A stretch of 64,000 nucleotides of DNA from Bacteroidota bacterium (lineage in GTDB: Bacteria > Bacteroidota > Bacteroidia > B-17B0 > Aurantibacillaceae). The stretch lies in contig JAAFIQ010000018.1 of the NCBI GenBank assembly GCA_013298715.1, forward strand, positions 1 to 64,000, in the 5' to 3' direction. Under the pieces are notes generated by a model. That model had not been told where the DNA came from and ran no database searches. It worked only from the letters and a program-made list of their open reading frames with translations. Below are positions 8,570-19,300 of this stretch, one piece after another. A program made the position numbers and the translations under genes. Within the stretch, counting starts at the first letter, position 1, and each line of letters begins with the position of its first letter.

Positions 8570-9490
8570 TTATAAAAACCTTGGGTTAATCATTTTTTGT
8601 TTGAGTTTTGCCAAATCAAAGCCTATTATTACCTCATGGCTTGGCCCTAGGCTACGAGCGCTTCTTAAACCACTATCAAAACTATAGCCAACTCTAAAAC
8701 TATTTGTTACATAATATTGAAATAAGAAACCGGGCCCGTAGCCAAGTTTAGCAAATACCCCTAACCAGCATTTTTTATAAATGAAAGCATTAAAGTTAAC
8801 ATCAACAACCATTTTACCCGTATAGGATTTAAGAAGTAAAGTAGGAGCAAAAATGAAATTTTGATTTACTTGCCACGATTTGCCAATTGATAAAAATTGG
8901 TGGGTTCGTAAACGGTAAGTGTATAATGTATTGTTGGCAGTAGTAACTTCAAATAAATTCTTGGCAGCTATGTGGGTGGCGCTAAAACCAACAAAAAACG
9001 AGTTACTTCTAAAAAATATTCCTGAATTTACATCTAACGCATTAGCAACTTGGTTATTCAAATTATTTGAAAAATTTTCGTTTGTTTTAAATTCTAATTT
9101 ATTGTAATTGAACTGAAAACGGTTGTAACCTGCACTAACACCAAGCGATAATTTGTATTTGTTATTTAGTTTCAAAATATAAGCAAAGTTACCATAAGCA
9201 CCAATCATGTTTCGCGGGCCTAACACATCATTTAATAAGGTTAATCCTACACCAATATTTTTTTTGGCAAGCGGAGCATGCACCGAAGCGCAAATTGTTT
9301 GTGGGGCACCACTAAACCCACCAAACTGTTGTCTGGCAGATGCTATAGCGGCAATACCATCCCTTGCGCCTGCATACGCGGGATTAATAACTATTTGGTT
9401 AAATTGATACATGTTGTATTGCGGATCTTGCTGTGCCGAAGCCACAAGACTTGCAGCAAAAATTAAAAGTATAATAAAGTTTTTTGTCAT
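8570..9490 (-). CDS. PorP/SprF family type IX secretion outer-membrane protein
   Basis: 306 residues from ATG 9488-9490 (MTKNFIILLIFAASLVASAQ); a longer reading from 9517 would bury the signal peptide and is rejected. The mature N-terminus QQDPQYNMYQFNQIVINPAY is diagnostic of PorP/SprF: a short DPQ motif, then N-P-A-Y-A-G. Alternating hydrophobic strands ending in GFDLAKLKQK fit a beta-barrel of the outer membrane. SprF-like proteins are needed for secretion or attachment of a specific large adhesin encoded beside them. Here the neighbours are three candidate cargo genes upstream in the operon and a PorE-like anchor downstream. The gap to the upstream stop is 8 bp. Confidence 0.92.
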   Translation of the reverse strand: MTKNFIILLIFAASLVASAQQDPQYNMYQFNQIVINPAYAGARDGIAAIASARQQFGGFSGAPQTICASVHAPLAKKNIGVGLTLLNDVLGPRNMIGAYGNFAYILKLNNKYKLSLGVSAGYNRFQFNYNKLEFKTNENFSNNLNNQVANALDVNSGIFFRSNSFFVGFSATHIAAKNLFEVTTANNTLYTYRLRTHQFLSIGKSWQVNQNFIFAPTLLLKSYTGKMVVDVNFNAFIYKKCWLGVFAKLGYGPGFLFQYYVTNSFRVGYSFDSGLRSARSLGPSHEVIIGFDLAKLKQKMINPRFL

Positions 9491-9498
9491 AATTAGTT

Positions 9499-12132
9499 TT
9501 ACAAAATTTCTACCCAACCTTTGGTAATTTTTTTAGAATTATTAATTTCTACTTCAATAACGTAGTAGTAGGTGCCTTCTACAACATTTCTATCGGCCGG
9601 CCAGGCTCGTTCTTTGTTATCATAATTTTTAAACTCTTTTAAAAGCAAGCCCCATCTATTAAAAATAGAAACTTGATTAGGGTATTTTGAAATATTATCA
9701 ATAATAAATACATCATTTAAACCATCGCCATTAGGGGTAACAACGTTATGGGTTTTAATTTCGCAATTAGTGTCCATTTCAATACTTATAGAACGTGTGT
9801 AACTACAATTATTAGCATCTTCTACAACCGCAAAATAGGTTGTATTCTGAATTGGTTTTACAAAAATTGTTGGTGTAATTTGACTTGTATTCCAAGCAAT
9901 TGAAGCTATATTTTGAATCGAAAGGTTTACAGAGTCACCCTCACAAACTTTATTTGAACTCGCAACTATTTCATTGGTGAATTCTGGAAAAATATTAACA
10001 GTGCTTGTTGCAAAGGTTTTACAACCAAACTGGTTTGATCCTTCAAAAATTAGATTAGTTGCGGTAGAAAAATAATCGTCGTAGTTATTGCTGGCAAGTT
10101 GAGTAGAATTTAAGGAGTAGGTGTTTCCACCATTCAATACAAATTTAGTGAGTCCGTCTTTGCAAGTTGTTGTATTGGTGGGAACTACTGTGATAGAGGG
10201 ATTAGGGTTTACATTCAGAGGAATTACGGCAGTTGTATCGGTACAAGAATTGCTTTCACCAATAACTTTTATTGACGCGTTTAAGGACTGTGGTGTAAAT
10301 GTAATTGCTCCAGAATTGGTAAATGTTTGCGAAGGATTAAAAAGTTGTAAGGTATAAATTGTAGCACCTGCTAGTGTTATTGTTACACTATTAAATAGGC
10401 AAATTGTTTGTGGGCTGTAGCTCACCGATATTGTTGGGCTTGGAGTAACATTAATTTGAACTGTGCGTGTTCTTATACATCCAGAGGTTATTTCGGTTGA
10501 GCTTATTGTGTAGATTGTTGAGGTGGTGGGAAAAATACTTGGCACCGTGGCTGAAGATGTGCTTCCTACTTGGTTACCAGGACTAATAGTATAAGTAAGG
10601 TTTGTACTTGCAGTTGCATTTATTGTAATAGATGTGCCTTGACAAATTGATGTATTTGAAGCAACAGCATTAAAATTTGGACTGGGTAAAAAAGCTGGCG
10701 TAAAACTGTTTAACGAATTAAGGCTGCACGTGTTGGCCGATTCTGCAATAGGCAATGTGTAACTTACTTGGCTATTGATTAAATTATTAGTAGATACTAC
10801 TAATGTGTTTGCGTTAATTGAACTCGGCAACCAAGTTATGCTTCTTGGGTTATAGCTAAAGGTTGTAGCAACAGTATAAGAATTACCTTGACAGATAGAT
10901 GTTGATGGAGTGCCAATAACTGAAAAATTATAACTTCTGTTATACATGATTGCAGGTCCAAAATCAATTGTAGGGTTATTTCCTATTAACAATATGTCGG
11001 GTAGTCCATCACTATTAAAATCTTCAACTAGCGCATGTTTTGGCACATTGCTTATTGTGCTTGTAATAATATTAATAGGATTAGGTGCAACACTATACTG
11101 GGTAGGGGATAATCCGGGATTTATTTTAATAAAACCAGTTACGTTATCCAAGCCGAGAACATCTTTTTTACCATCATTGTTAAAATCCTTATAGAAGCAA
11201 AAACTCCTTACATTATTTGTACCAACGGTAATGTTATTTGCTGTGGTAAAAGTTGGGGCTGAACTCACCAAAATGTTTTGTGGCGTTCCTGCTTGAAAGC
11301 AAAACAAATCGCTTTTTCCATCGTTTGTTACATCTTCTAACAACAGACCAAAAATACTTTGGGTTGTTATGTTTACCGTGCTGTATAATCCAACAAAACT
11401 CGAATTCACGGATGTTTGATGAACTGTAACGATTCCATTGTTCACACTCCCTACAGACACTGCAAATTCTTTTTTACCATCACCAGTTACGTCGCCAGCA
11501 GCATAACTCCATTGACTTACATCGTTTGATAAACCACCACCTAAAATTCCATAAAACCCAGTTCCAGCCTGAACGGTTGAAAAATTTGAAATACATTTTA
11601 TAATTCTCATATTTAAACCAGCAGCATCAAACCCTCTGGTTATAATCTCTTCACTTCCATCATTGTCTAAATCATCTGTTTCAACAAGTCTTAATGTTAA
11701 GTTAGGAAAACTTACTGTATTTGGTACTACAACTTTAACAAAGGTGTTAGAGTTGGAAGGAGTTGTATTATTTAATATGGTTAGAGAATTGTTTGTAATT
11801 GCAACAAGATCCGCATCGCCGTCATTATCCAAATCGCCAGCAGAAAGATCCGTGAAGTTTAAAATTGTAAACGCACTCGCTACTGTAAAAGTTGTTCCTG
11901 TATTGTACAAAATGTTTATTTGATTGGTTAAGTGATTAAAAAAGGCTATGTCCTTTTTACCATCTGTATTAAAATCTCCAACCGCAGCACGTGAGGTTTT
12001 AACTTTTGGTAAACCAAGCGTATCTGGTTTTCCAAAACAAAAGCCATTATTATTGTAAGGTAAACTAAATTGAGCCTTTGATATGAAAGAAAACATAACA
12101 CAGAGAAATAATATTCGAATTACTTTTTTAAT
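9499..12132 (-). CDS. FG-GAP repeat surface protein with B-type T9SS C-terminal domain; ATT start proposed
   Basis: From the proposed start the protein has 877 residues. The first ATG (12094-12096) gives only MFSFISKAQ, too short for a signal peptide. Reading upstream in frame adds KKVIRILFLCVMFSFISKAQ after an ATT codon at 12130-12132, a perfect export signal preceded directly by an in-frame TAA. The N-terminal half has FG-GAP/VCBS-like repeats (GDFNTDGKKDI, GDLDNDGDADL, EDFNSDGLPDI), predicted to form a calcium-binding propeller. Ig-like repeats follow. The C-terminus is a gliding-motility-associated domain (VTPNGDGLNDVF...IFNRWG...YDNK...GTYYYVIE), the B-type T9SS signal. The start lies 4 nt after the upstream stop. 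Confidence 0.85.
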   Translation of the reverse strand: MKKVIRILFLCVMFSFISKAQFSLPYNNNGFCFGKPDTLGLPKVKTSRAAVGDFNTDGKKDIAFFNHLTNQINILYNTGTTFTVASAFTILNFTDLSAGDLDNDGDADLVAITNNSLTILNNTTPSNSNTFVKVVVPNTVSFPNLTLRLVETDDLDNDGSEEIITRGFDAAGLNMRIIKCISNFSTVQAGTGFYGILGGGLSNDVSQWSYAAGDVTGDGKKEFAVSVGSVNNGIVTVHQTSVNSSFVGLYSTVNITTQSIFGLLLEDVTNDGKSDLFCFQAGTPQNILVSSAPTFTTANNITVGTNNVRSFCFYKDFNNDGKKDVLGLDNVTGFIKINPGLSPTQYSVAPNPINIITSTISNVPKHALVEDFNSDGLPDILLIGNNPTIDFGPAIMYNRSYNFSVIGTPSTSICQGNSYTVATTFSYNPRSITWLPSSINANTLVVSTNNLINSQVSYTLPIAESANTCSLNSLNSFTPAFLPSPNFNAVASNTSICQGTSITINATASTNLTYTISPGNQVGSTSSATVPSIFPTTSTIYTISSTEITSGCIRTRTVQINVTPSPTISVSYSPQTICLFNSVTITLAGATIYTLQLFNPSQTFTNSGAITFTPQSLNASIKVIGESNSCTDTTAVIPLNVNPNPSITVVPTNTTTCKDGLTKFVLNGGNTYSLNSTQLASNNYDDYFSTATNLIFEGSNQFGCKTFATSTVNIFPEFTNEIVASSNKVCEGDSVNLSIQNIASIAWNTSQITPTIFVKPIQNTTYFAVVEDANNCSYTRSISIEMDTNCEIKTHNVVTPNGDGLNDVFIIDNISKYPNQVSIFNRWGLLLKEFKNYDNKERAWPADRNVVEGTYYYVIEVEINNSKKITKGWVEIL

Positions 12133-12136
12133 TTAT

Positions 12137-12886
12137 TTAATTTTTTAAAATTTCTATCCAGCCTTTAATTGGCTTGCTTCCGTTTCCTAATTCAATAACA
12201 TAAAAATAGGTAGTGGGTTGCAAATTATCATTAGCAGGTGGCCAAACTTTATCTTTATTGTCATAGCTTATAATTTCTTTTTGTAAAATACCGTATCGGT
12301 TAAAAATACTCACCTTGTTATTTGGAAAATCTTCAATATTATCAATCGTAAAAATATCATTTATACCGTCGCCGTTTAAAGTAATCCCATTATTAATTTT
12401 AATTACACAAGGTCCATTTACATCTTCAATTATTATTGGAGGTTTAGTTAGAATTATTGAATCTCCTGTAGGATTTTTTATAATTACCTTAATTGAGTAT
12501 GTTCCCGCTGTTAAACTGTCAATAGTGGCACAATTCCCCTGCGGGCATGCTGAAGCAGGTGTCCAAATGTAACGCACTGTTTGAGTTGGTAAAATATTAG
12601 TAAGTGAAGTGGAAATATTTCCATCGTTTTTATCACTACAAGTAACATTATTCCAAATAGCAAATAAACTTGGGCCAATTTTTTCGGGTTGTAAAAATCC
12701 TTGGGTAATAGTTATCGAATTAATTCCTACCGTTTCAACAAAAGGTTCTCCAATGTTATCTGTGTAAATAAAATTTGAATTTAAAGTTGCTGTTTGCCCA
12801 GCGCTGTTTAATACACTATTGTTAATGGTTTGTGAATTTAAACATCCAAAACAAAAAAATAAATATGCAATAAAAAAGTTTTTCAT
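12137..12886 (-). CDS. Small secreted protein with B-type T9SS C-terminal domain
   Basis: 249 residues from ATG 12884-12886 (MKNFFIAYLFFCFGCLNSQ, signal peptide); an in-frame TTG three codons earlier is not needed. Residues 20-165 contain a short Ser/Asn-rich region and one Ig-like fold fragment with Cys pairs. The C-terminal 85 residues (TLNGDGINDIFTIDNIEDFP ... IFNRYG ... WIEIL) form the gliding-associated sorting domain and closely resemble the C-terminus of the next gene, so the two genes share an ancestor domain. It lies 1 nt after the adhesin stop and 4 nt before the next gene, so translation is probably coupled. Function beyond secretion is unknown. Confidence 0.85.
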   Translation of the reverse strand: MKNFFIAYLFFCFGCLNSQTINNSVLNSAGQTATLNSNFIYTDNIGEPFVETVGINSITITQGFLQPEKIGPSLFAIWNNVTCSDKNDGNISTSLTNILPTQTVRYIWTPASACPQGNCATIDSLTAGTYSIKVIIKNPTGDSIILTKPPIIIEDVNGPCVIKINNGITLNGDGINDIFTIDNIEDFPNNKVSIFNRYGILQKEIISYDNKDKVWPPANDNLQPTTYFYVIELGNGSKPIKGWIEILKN

Positions 12887-12887
12887 T

Positions 12888-15767
12888 TTATTCAATTACA
12901 AAATAATTGATGATGAAATAATCTGCTGGTGTCCAAGGAATTGCAGAGGCTGTGTTGTTTTTTATTCTTATCCTAAAGAAAGTATTTGTTTGGTCTATTA
13001 CGTAAAACGAATATTTATCGCCATTGGTTGTTTTGATAACCGGGCTTAAAAAAACTGTTGTAGTTGAGCCTGAGTAATTTTTAATGAAAGGCACATTTAT
13101 ATCCACGTACCCTCCAACACTTATACTACTAGTAATTAAGGTATTATCAAAAATAATCGTTCCTCTTACATCCGAATTATTGGTAATTGTAAACGTATTT
13201 CCTGTATTTAAAAATCCGCCTGTGGCAATTACTACTGTGGGAGTTGTCATTGTAGATAAAGAACTAGCTTTTAAATGCGCATCTTCTAATTCAAGTCCAA
13301 TTGCGGCGGTAGCGGTCCCACTTCTTGCTTTAATTGCAGCAGAGGTTGTTATAGAGCTATTATTAACAGAAACTAAGGTTGGTGCCGTATTACTTGGATT
13401 CATGTTTTCAATATAAGCAGCGTTACCTGTTCCCATACTTGTTTTATGAGTGTATAATGAGGCATTGTTTCCTAGGCTTAAAAAGGATGCGGCAAAGCCA
13501 CTTCCAGTAGTGGTAGCAAATAATGTAGCGAAACTATTTCCGGCATTTGTGTTTTCAAAATAGGCGGTACTGCCAGTGCCAGTGCCGAACTTATTTGCGT
13601 AAAGCGAGGCAGCCGATGATGAGTTTACAAATGAACCTGCATAACTTACTGAGGAGCTTGAAACAGCTGATAATGCAGGAGATGCGTTTGAAGCATTATT
13701 ATTTTGAGCATAGATGGCAGAACCTTGTTCACCATTATTTTTTATACCATAAATTGAATTTCCTGCCCCAGTATTTGAACCATAAATACCTGCGGAGTTT
13801 GCACCGCCTGCAACACCGAATACAGCATGTGAATTACTGCCATTTCCATTGGTAATAGCTTGTAAAGCAGGATTATTGTTTGTCGTATTTGTTATATTTG
13901 TTTTAATTCCTGCGCCGGTTCCAAAATGATCAACCAAAAGCCCTTCAAATGAATTTACAGCATTAGTCATTGTTATTACGGCACCTTGACCCGCGCTAAA
14001 TGTTTTCAAAGCAATAAAACTTGGCCCTGAACCTTGATTAATTGCCCTAACTCCACCCACATTGACGTTTGAGGAATTTGCTACACCAAACACACCAGAT
14101 CCTGCCCCAGTATTTACTCCATACACACCAGCGCTTAGCGGGTTAGCTCCATTTGTTCTGCCTATAACACCAGAACCAGTTGAAGATGTAGGAACGGTTG
14201 TAACGTCACCAAAAATTGCAGCGTTTCCATTTGTAGAGATACCATGAACACCATAACCGGCTCCATCATTAGAGCCATAAACCCCTCCAGAATTAGGGTT
14301 TGCAGACGAAGTTCTTCCCCAAATACCGTTACCAGCCCCTGCTGTAGTTAATGTATTTTGACCGTAGATAGCTGCAAAACTTGAGTTTTCAATTACCGTT
14401 AACTTCCCAGCGTTGCTAACCGTACTAATCCCAATAGCAACATAATTTGTATTACTTGCTAAAGAAACAACGCTGTTGGTTTGTACCCAAGGTGATAGAC
14501 TCGTTAAATTTACAGTGTTTGTATTTGGACCAGATTGTAAGGTATTACCTACTAAGCTTAGTAGGGGAACAGTTACATTACTAGGAGTCCAAGTAGCACC
14601 ACTATAAGTTAGCACCTGTCCAGCACTTGGATTAGTATTAGAAATAGGAATGCCTCTAATGGCAACGACCGTGCTATTTGCAATTGGACCAACTACGTCG
14701 TTAGCTAAATTTGGGATAGCAGTAGTTTGAACGGTAAACGAGCCTCCAAGGCTAGATGTTACAAGTGTGCCATTTGGCTGAGAGAATGTTTGAGGCACTA
14801 ATCCTACATTAAAATTAAAACCACTTGATGGAGAAACTGTAAGGTTAGCATTAGAACTGGTGATTGTTGGAGATACCAATGTAATTGTACCACCAAGATT
14901 TGAAGTATATGAATTGAATAGTTGGGTAAAGGTTTGTGAAGGAACACTCACATTAAAAATGTTACCTACAGTTGGTGTTACTTGCGCATTCCCTGTGCCA
15001 GTTAAAATAATATTTGTTCCGGTTGAAGCACTCAAGGTGGTTGGTGTCCATACCCCGCTAACCAGTTGTAAAACTTGACCATTTGTAGGAGTTGTTATTG
15101 AAATAGGAATATTCCTTAAAGCAACTACCGAAGCAGAATTTGAGCTTCCAATTACATCTCCGGTTAAACTTGGGGTAATGACACTTGTTATTGGTGTTCC
15201 TCCAAAATTTAAAGAAAGAATATTACCGGCTGGGGCGAAATTTATGGTAGGAACAGCTACCGAAACCACATAAACGTTGGGTTGAGGATTATTAACTGCT
15301 GCAATACCATTGCCTGTTATGGAAGGAGATGCAGTTGAGGCAAGTGTGTAATTTTTACTTCCAATAGTCAAAACACCTGAACTTAAGTTCGAGTTTACAT
15401 CATTCGCAAAAAAAGCATAAGGTACCGAGTTTAAAGGTTGAGGTGGAAGCGGATTACCGTTAATACTAACAACTAGCGTCATGCCTGAACCATTTTCCCA
15501 GCCAAAATTTGGAAGTGGATTGGATGAACTGCCAATGGTTGTGCTGAACAAACCTAATGAATTAGTGGTTACGGGTTGACCTCCAGAATAAAACTGGTTT
15601 CCGTTTTTATTAATCAAAAAACCTAACGTAATAGATTGGTTGGCCAAAGGATTTCCCGCAGCATCGCGCGCCACGCCTTGGTAATTAATTTGATTCGGCG
15701 ATTGTGCAATCAGGTTTCCACCAAAAAATCCGACTATTAATACAAACCAAATTAGATTTTTACTCAT
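12888..15767 (-). CDS. Secreted tail-fibre-like adhesin, first gene of surface operon
   Basis: 959 residues with signal peptide MSKNLIWFVLIVGFFGGNLI(A). The mature start, NQINYQGVARDAAGNPLANQ, is a widespread N-terminal module of large secreted Bacteroidota proteins; it precedes a stretch ending SVPYAFFAND. The middle is a low-complexity Asn/Ser/Thr/Val-rich array. Residues about 470-790 repeat the pattern G(V/I)YG.N.GAG.(G/S)(V/I)(Y/H)G, as in phage tail-fibre and trimeric adhesin stalks. No B-type sorting domain is visible at the C-terminus, unlike its neighbours. It probably forms a fibrous surface protein served by the PorP-like and PorE-like genes downstream. The exact substrate or surface bound cannot be inferred. 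Confidence 0.75.
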   Translation of the reverse strand: MSKNLIWFVLIVGFFGGNLIAQSPNQINYQGVARDAAGNPLANQSITLGFLINKNGNQFYSGGQPVTTNSLGLFSTTIGSSSNPLPNFGWENGSGMTLVVSINGNPLPPQPLNSVPYAFFANDVNSNLSSGVLTIGSKNYTLASTASPSITGNGIAAVNNPQPNVYVVSVAVPTINFAPAGNILSLNFGGTPITSVITPSLTGDVIGSSNSASVVALRNIPISITTPTNGQVLQLVSGVWTPTTLSASTGTNIILTGTGNAQVTPTVGNIFNVSVPSQTFTQLFNSYTSNLGGTITLVSPTITSSNANLTVSPSSGFNFNVGLVPQTFSQPNGTLVTSSLGGSFTVQTTAIPNLANDVVGPIANSTVVAIRGIPISNTNPSAGQVLTYSGATWTPSNVTVPLLSLVGNTLQSGPNTNTVNLTSLSPWVQTNSVVSLASNTNYVAIGISTVSNAGKLTVIENSSFAAIYGQNTLTTAGAGNGIWGRTSSANPNSGGVYGSNDGAGYGVHGISTNGNAAIFGDVTTVPTSSTGSGVIGRTNGANPLSAGVYGVNTGAGSGVFGVANSSNVNVGGVRAINQGSGPSFIALKTFSAGQGAVITMTNAVNSFEGLLVDHFGTGAGIKTNITNTTNNNPALQAITNGNGSNSHAVFGVAGGANSAGIYGSNTGAGNSIYGIKNNGEQGSAIYAQNNNASNASPALSAVSSSSVSYAGSFVNSSSAASLYANKFGTGTGSTAYFENTNAGNSFATLFATTTGSGFAASFLSLGNNASLYTHKTSMGTGNAAYIENMNPSNTAPTLVSVNNSSITTSAAIKARSGTATAAIGLELEDAHLKASSLSTMTTPTVVIATGGFLNTGNTFTITNNSDVRGTIIFDNTLITSSISVGGYVDINVPFIKNYSGSTTTVFLSPVIKTTNGDKYSFYVIDQTNTFFRIRIKNNTASAIPWTPADYFIINYFVIE

Positions 15768-15978
15768 GTTTTTATGTTTTAAGTAGTTATAATTTTAAGA
15801 ATAAAATATTTAAAAAAAGTTTAATTTAATTAATTCAATAAAAATACATAAAAAAATGTGTTTCACAAAACTAATTCTGAGCAGATTTCTAAATCGTTTT
15901 TTGAAAATCTACATCGATGTAAATAATAATTTAATGTTTTAACCGTGTTAAATTAAGATGAGAATAACCTTTCTTATC

Positions 15979-15986
15979 TATATTTG
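15979..15986 (+). promoter_or_regulatory. Bacteroidota -7 promoter element (TATATTTG)
   Basis: TATATTTG matches the Bacteroidota sigma consensus TAnnTTTG and lies 17 nt before the start at 16004. No clear -33 TTTG is visible. It is in the 236-bp gap between two divergent surface operons (15768-16003), which also holds a small palindrome ACATCGATGT and otherwise only A/T runs. Confidence 0.5.
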
Positions 15987-16003
15987 TCGATTAATAATTT
16001 TTT

Positions 16004-16351
16004 ATGAAACATTTTTATTTTTCATTAATTCTAACCGCCATATCTTTTTTAAAGATTAATTCTCAAACTTCCCAAAATAGTGGCGAACAGATTAAAAACT
16101 ACACTTATATCTTTACAGGGAATATAAATACTGAACAAGTAAAACTGTTAGAAGAAACAATTTCAAAAATTGAATTTGTTACAAGTGCTAAAATAAAATA
16201 CAAACCAGAAAATGGAAATGGTATTGTTTACTTTAAAACCCTTGAAAAAACTTTGGTGCGAGAAGGGGATGCTTTTTTTGAAATTAAAAAAGTAAAAAAT
16301 AAGTTAGAAGAGTTTCATACAACACCAAAAGAATTTAAAATTGAAAATTAA
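16004..16351 (+). CDS. Small exported protein upstream of giant adhesin
   Basis: 115 residues with signal peptide MKHFYFSLILTAISFLKINS(Q). The mature part predicts a beta-alpha-beta-beta-alpha order (YTYIFTGNINTEQVKLLEET, then a TSAKIKYK strand, then VYFKTL) reminiscent of ferredoxin-like folds such as HMA or peptidase-inhibitor domains. It lacks a metal-binding CxxC, and no family is assigned. It lies 17 bp before the 1709-residue adhesin gene and shares its promoter region, so a helper or accessory role for that adhesin is possible but unproven. Confidence 0.75.
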   Translation: MKHFYFSLILTAISFLKINSQTSQNSGEQIKNYTYIFTGNINTEQVKLLEETISKIEFVTSAKIKYKPENGNGIVYFKTLEKTLVREGDAFFEIKKVKNKLEEFHTTPKEFKIEN

Positions 16352-16368
16352 TTATTAAAAAAATTATT

Positions 16369-19300
16369 ATGCTTAAAAATTACTTTGCATTACTTTGCAT
16401 TCTTTTCTCGGGTTACACCTTCTCTCAAGGTGATAATTGTAGCACGGCTTCTGCACTTCCGGTAAATATTGGTTGTAGTTTTACATCTGGCACTTCTCTC
16501 GGGGCAACGCAATCGTTTGCAGGTTGCGCTGGTAACGCCGATGATGATGTTTGGTATTCTTTTGTAGCCACATTAACTTCTCATTCCATTACATTAACCA
16601 GCTCAGTAGGATATGATGGTGTATTTGAAGTATTTTCAGGCAGTTGTGGCAGCTTATCTTCAATTGTTTGTGTGGATAATTTTAATATAGGGATAACCGA
16701 AAGTACAATGTTAACTGGCTTAACCCCAGGGAATACCTATTACATAAGGGTTTACGACTATTTTGCAGGAAGCGGTTCTAACACGTTTAATATTTGTGTT
16801 TCTAGTCCACCAGCAGCACCAGCCAACGATATTTGTACGAATGCAACTTCAGTAACGGTAAATTCAGGTTGTTCTTATATAAATTCAACTTCGTATGGTG
16901 CAACGCAATCAATGGCTGGATGCTCTGGTACGAGTGATGACGACGTGTGGTTTAAATTCACTGCTAACAATTATACTCAAACTATACAAGTAGCGGGTTC
17001 AGCTAATTTTGATGCAGTATTGCAAGTATTAGCGGGTGCTTGCGGGGCTCAGACATCTTTGTATTGCATTGATAATACATTTAGCGGTGGGACAGAAAGT
17101 GTTGTGGCTGTAGGATTAACACCTGGTACAGTTTATTTTATTAGAGTACATGATTATTATTCAACTGGTGGTGGAACTTTTAGTGTATGTGTTAGTGGAA
17201 ACCCAATCTCTTTGGGTTCTCAGCCTAATGATAATCCTTGTAGTGCCACACTGTTACCTCCTGTTACTTCGAATTGTAATTATTTACAATTTAGTAATGT
17301 TGGCGCAACGTCAACCCCAACAACGTTAGTATCTGCCCCTGCAAGTTGTGCAGGTGGTGGCTCCCCTTTTATGGGAGGTTATAATGTAAGCACCGCCGAT
17401 GTTTGGTTTCAAATTACCGTTCCTGCAAGTGGAAATATTTATATTACTCCACAACCAAATTTAGGGAGTGGTTTTATAAGCGATGGCGTAATGGCACTAT
17501 ACAGCGGACCAAATTGTAGCGCTTTAACACAAATTTCTTGTTCAGATGATTACACATTGTATCCTGGAGGTGGAAATGATTTATTACCCTATATTGCTGC
17601 AACAGGGTTGCCAGCTAATAGCATTGTTTATCTGAGGTATTGGGGATTTTCAACGAGTACTGGAAGTTTTGGTATTTGCGTTCAATCTCCTACCAACGAT
17701 AATTGTTCTAACGCTTTAAATATTTGCGATTTGAATGGTTATTCAGGCTCAACTAGCGCGGCATACAGCGCCGATAGACCGTGTAATATGCATGGAAATA
17801 ATGAAACTCTTGCAGGAGTTGATCAACCAAATGGTACAAATACTGGCGGGATATTCGGACAAGGTGGGCCTTGGGGCGTTGGTTCGCCAAGTATTGACGT
17901 GAATATTAATAATAATTCGTGGATTAGATTTACGGCTGCTCTACCTAATGCCTCTTTTAAAATTAATATTGCCAACTGTTGGGTTGGTTCTTATCCTTCT
18001 GGAGGAATACAAATGCAAATTTTTAGTGCGCTATCTGCTTGCTGTAACTTTACGCCTGTAAGCGATTTTAAAGAAGGAAGTTCTACGTTTACGATTAACG
18101 CAAACGGATTAACGGTTGGTGCCAATTACTATTTAATGATTGATGGTTTTGCGGGTGATATATGCAATTACACAATTACCGCACTTTCTGGTGTTTCTTT
18201 TCCAAATATTGCAGCTACGGCCACGGCCATATGTCCTGGTACTAATGTTACTCTTACAGGACCTGCAAGTGCGAGCAGTTACACCTGGTTACCAAGTGGC
18301 TTAAATACAAATACCATTTCAGTTTCGCCAGGAAGTAACATTACCTATACGTTAATTGCAGGTGGTGTATGTGGCTATAAACAAACATTAACGCGCCCTA
18401 TTATTGTGAATCCGCTGCCAAACGTGCTCATAAATTCTGGAAATCCTTTAAGTATTTGCAACACACAAACTATTAATTTAACAGCAAGTGGTGCCTCCAC
18501 CTATACTTGGAATACGGGCTCTAATGCAGCATCTATAAGTGTCAGTCCTTCTGGAAATACAAATTATACAGTAACTGGTACCAGCGCTCAAGGTTGCGTA
18601 AATAGCACCGTTACAACACTTACGGTAAATGCCTTGCCAAATACAACCATCGCGGCAAGTAGCAATACCATTTGTTCGGGAAGCACCGCTACGTTAACAG
18701 CAAGTGGCGCCTCTACTTATACTTGGAATACAGGACCAACAACAGCTACGTTGGGTGTATCGCCTCCATCAGCAACTATTTATACAGTAACTGGCTCAAC
18801 GCCTTTAGGATGTACAAGAACCGCAACGGTGAATGTTGGGGTAAATGGGTTGCCTACCATAAATACTACTTCAGCAAACGTATGTAGTGGAAGTACAGCT
18901 ACGTTAATCGCTAGTGGCGGCGTGAGTTATTTATGGAGTAACTCAACCAACACAAGCACTAACGCAGTTACTCCAACCACAAATACTTTTTATACCGTTG
19001 TTGGAACGGGAACAAATGGTTGTACACGAACAGCCACAGCATCAGTAAACTTAATTGCCTTGCCAAATATTACTGTAAACTCTACAACTCTTTGTAACGC
19101 AAGCACAGCAACGCTTTTAGCTGGAGGCGCAAATACGTACACATGGAATAACAACGCTAATGGCCCTAGTATTTCAGTTACTCCAACAACAACTTCAAAT
19201 TACACAGTTTTAGGCACAGCAGTTACAGGCTGTACAAATGTTGCAGTTGCTACCATCACTGTTTTTCCTCGCCCGTCTTTAAATGCTGCACCAACCTTAT

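Noticed and set aside
12887-12895. TTG start for the protein ending at 12137
   Set aside because: ATG 12884-12886 gives a complete signal peptide and sits 1 nt after the upstream stop.
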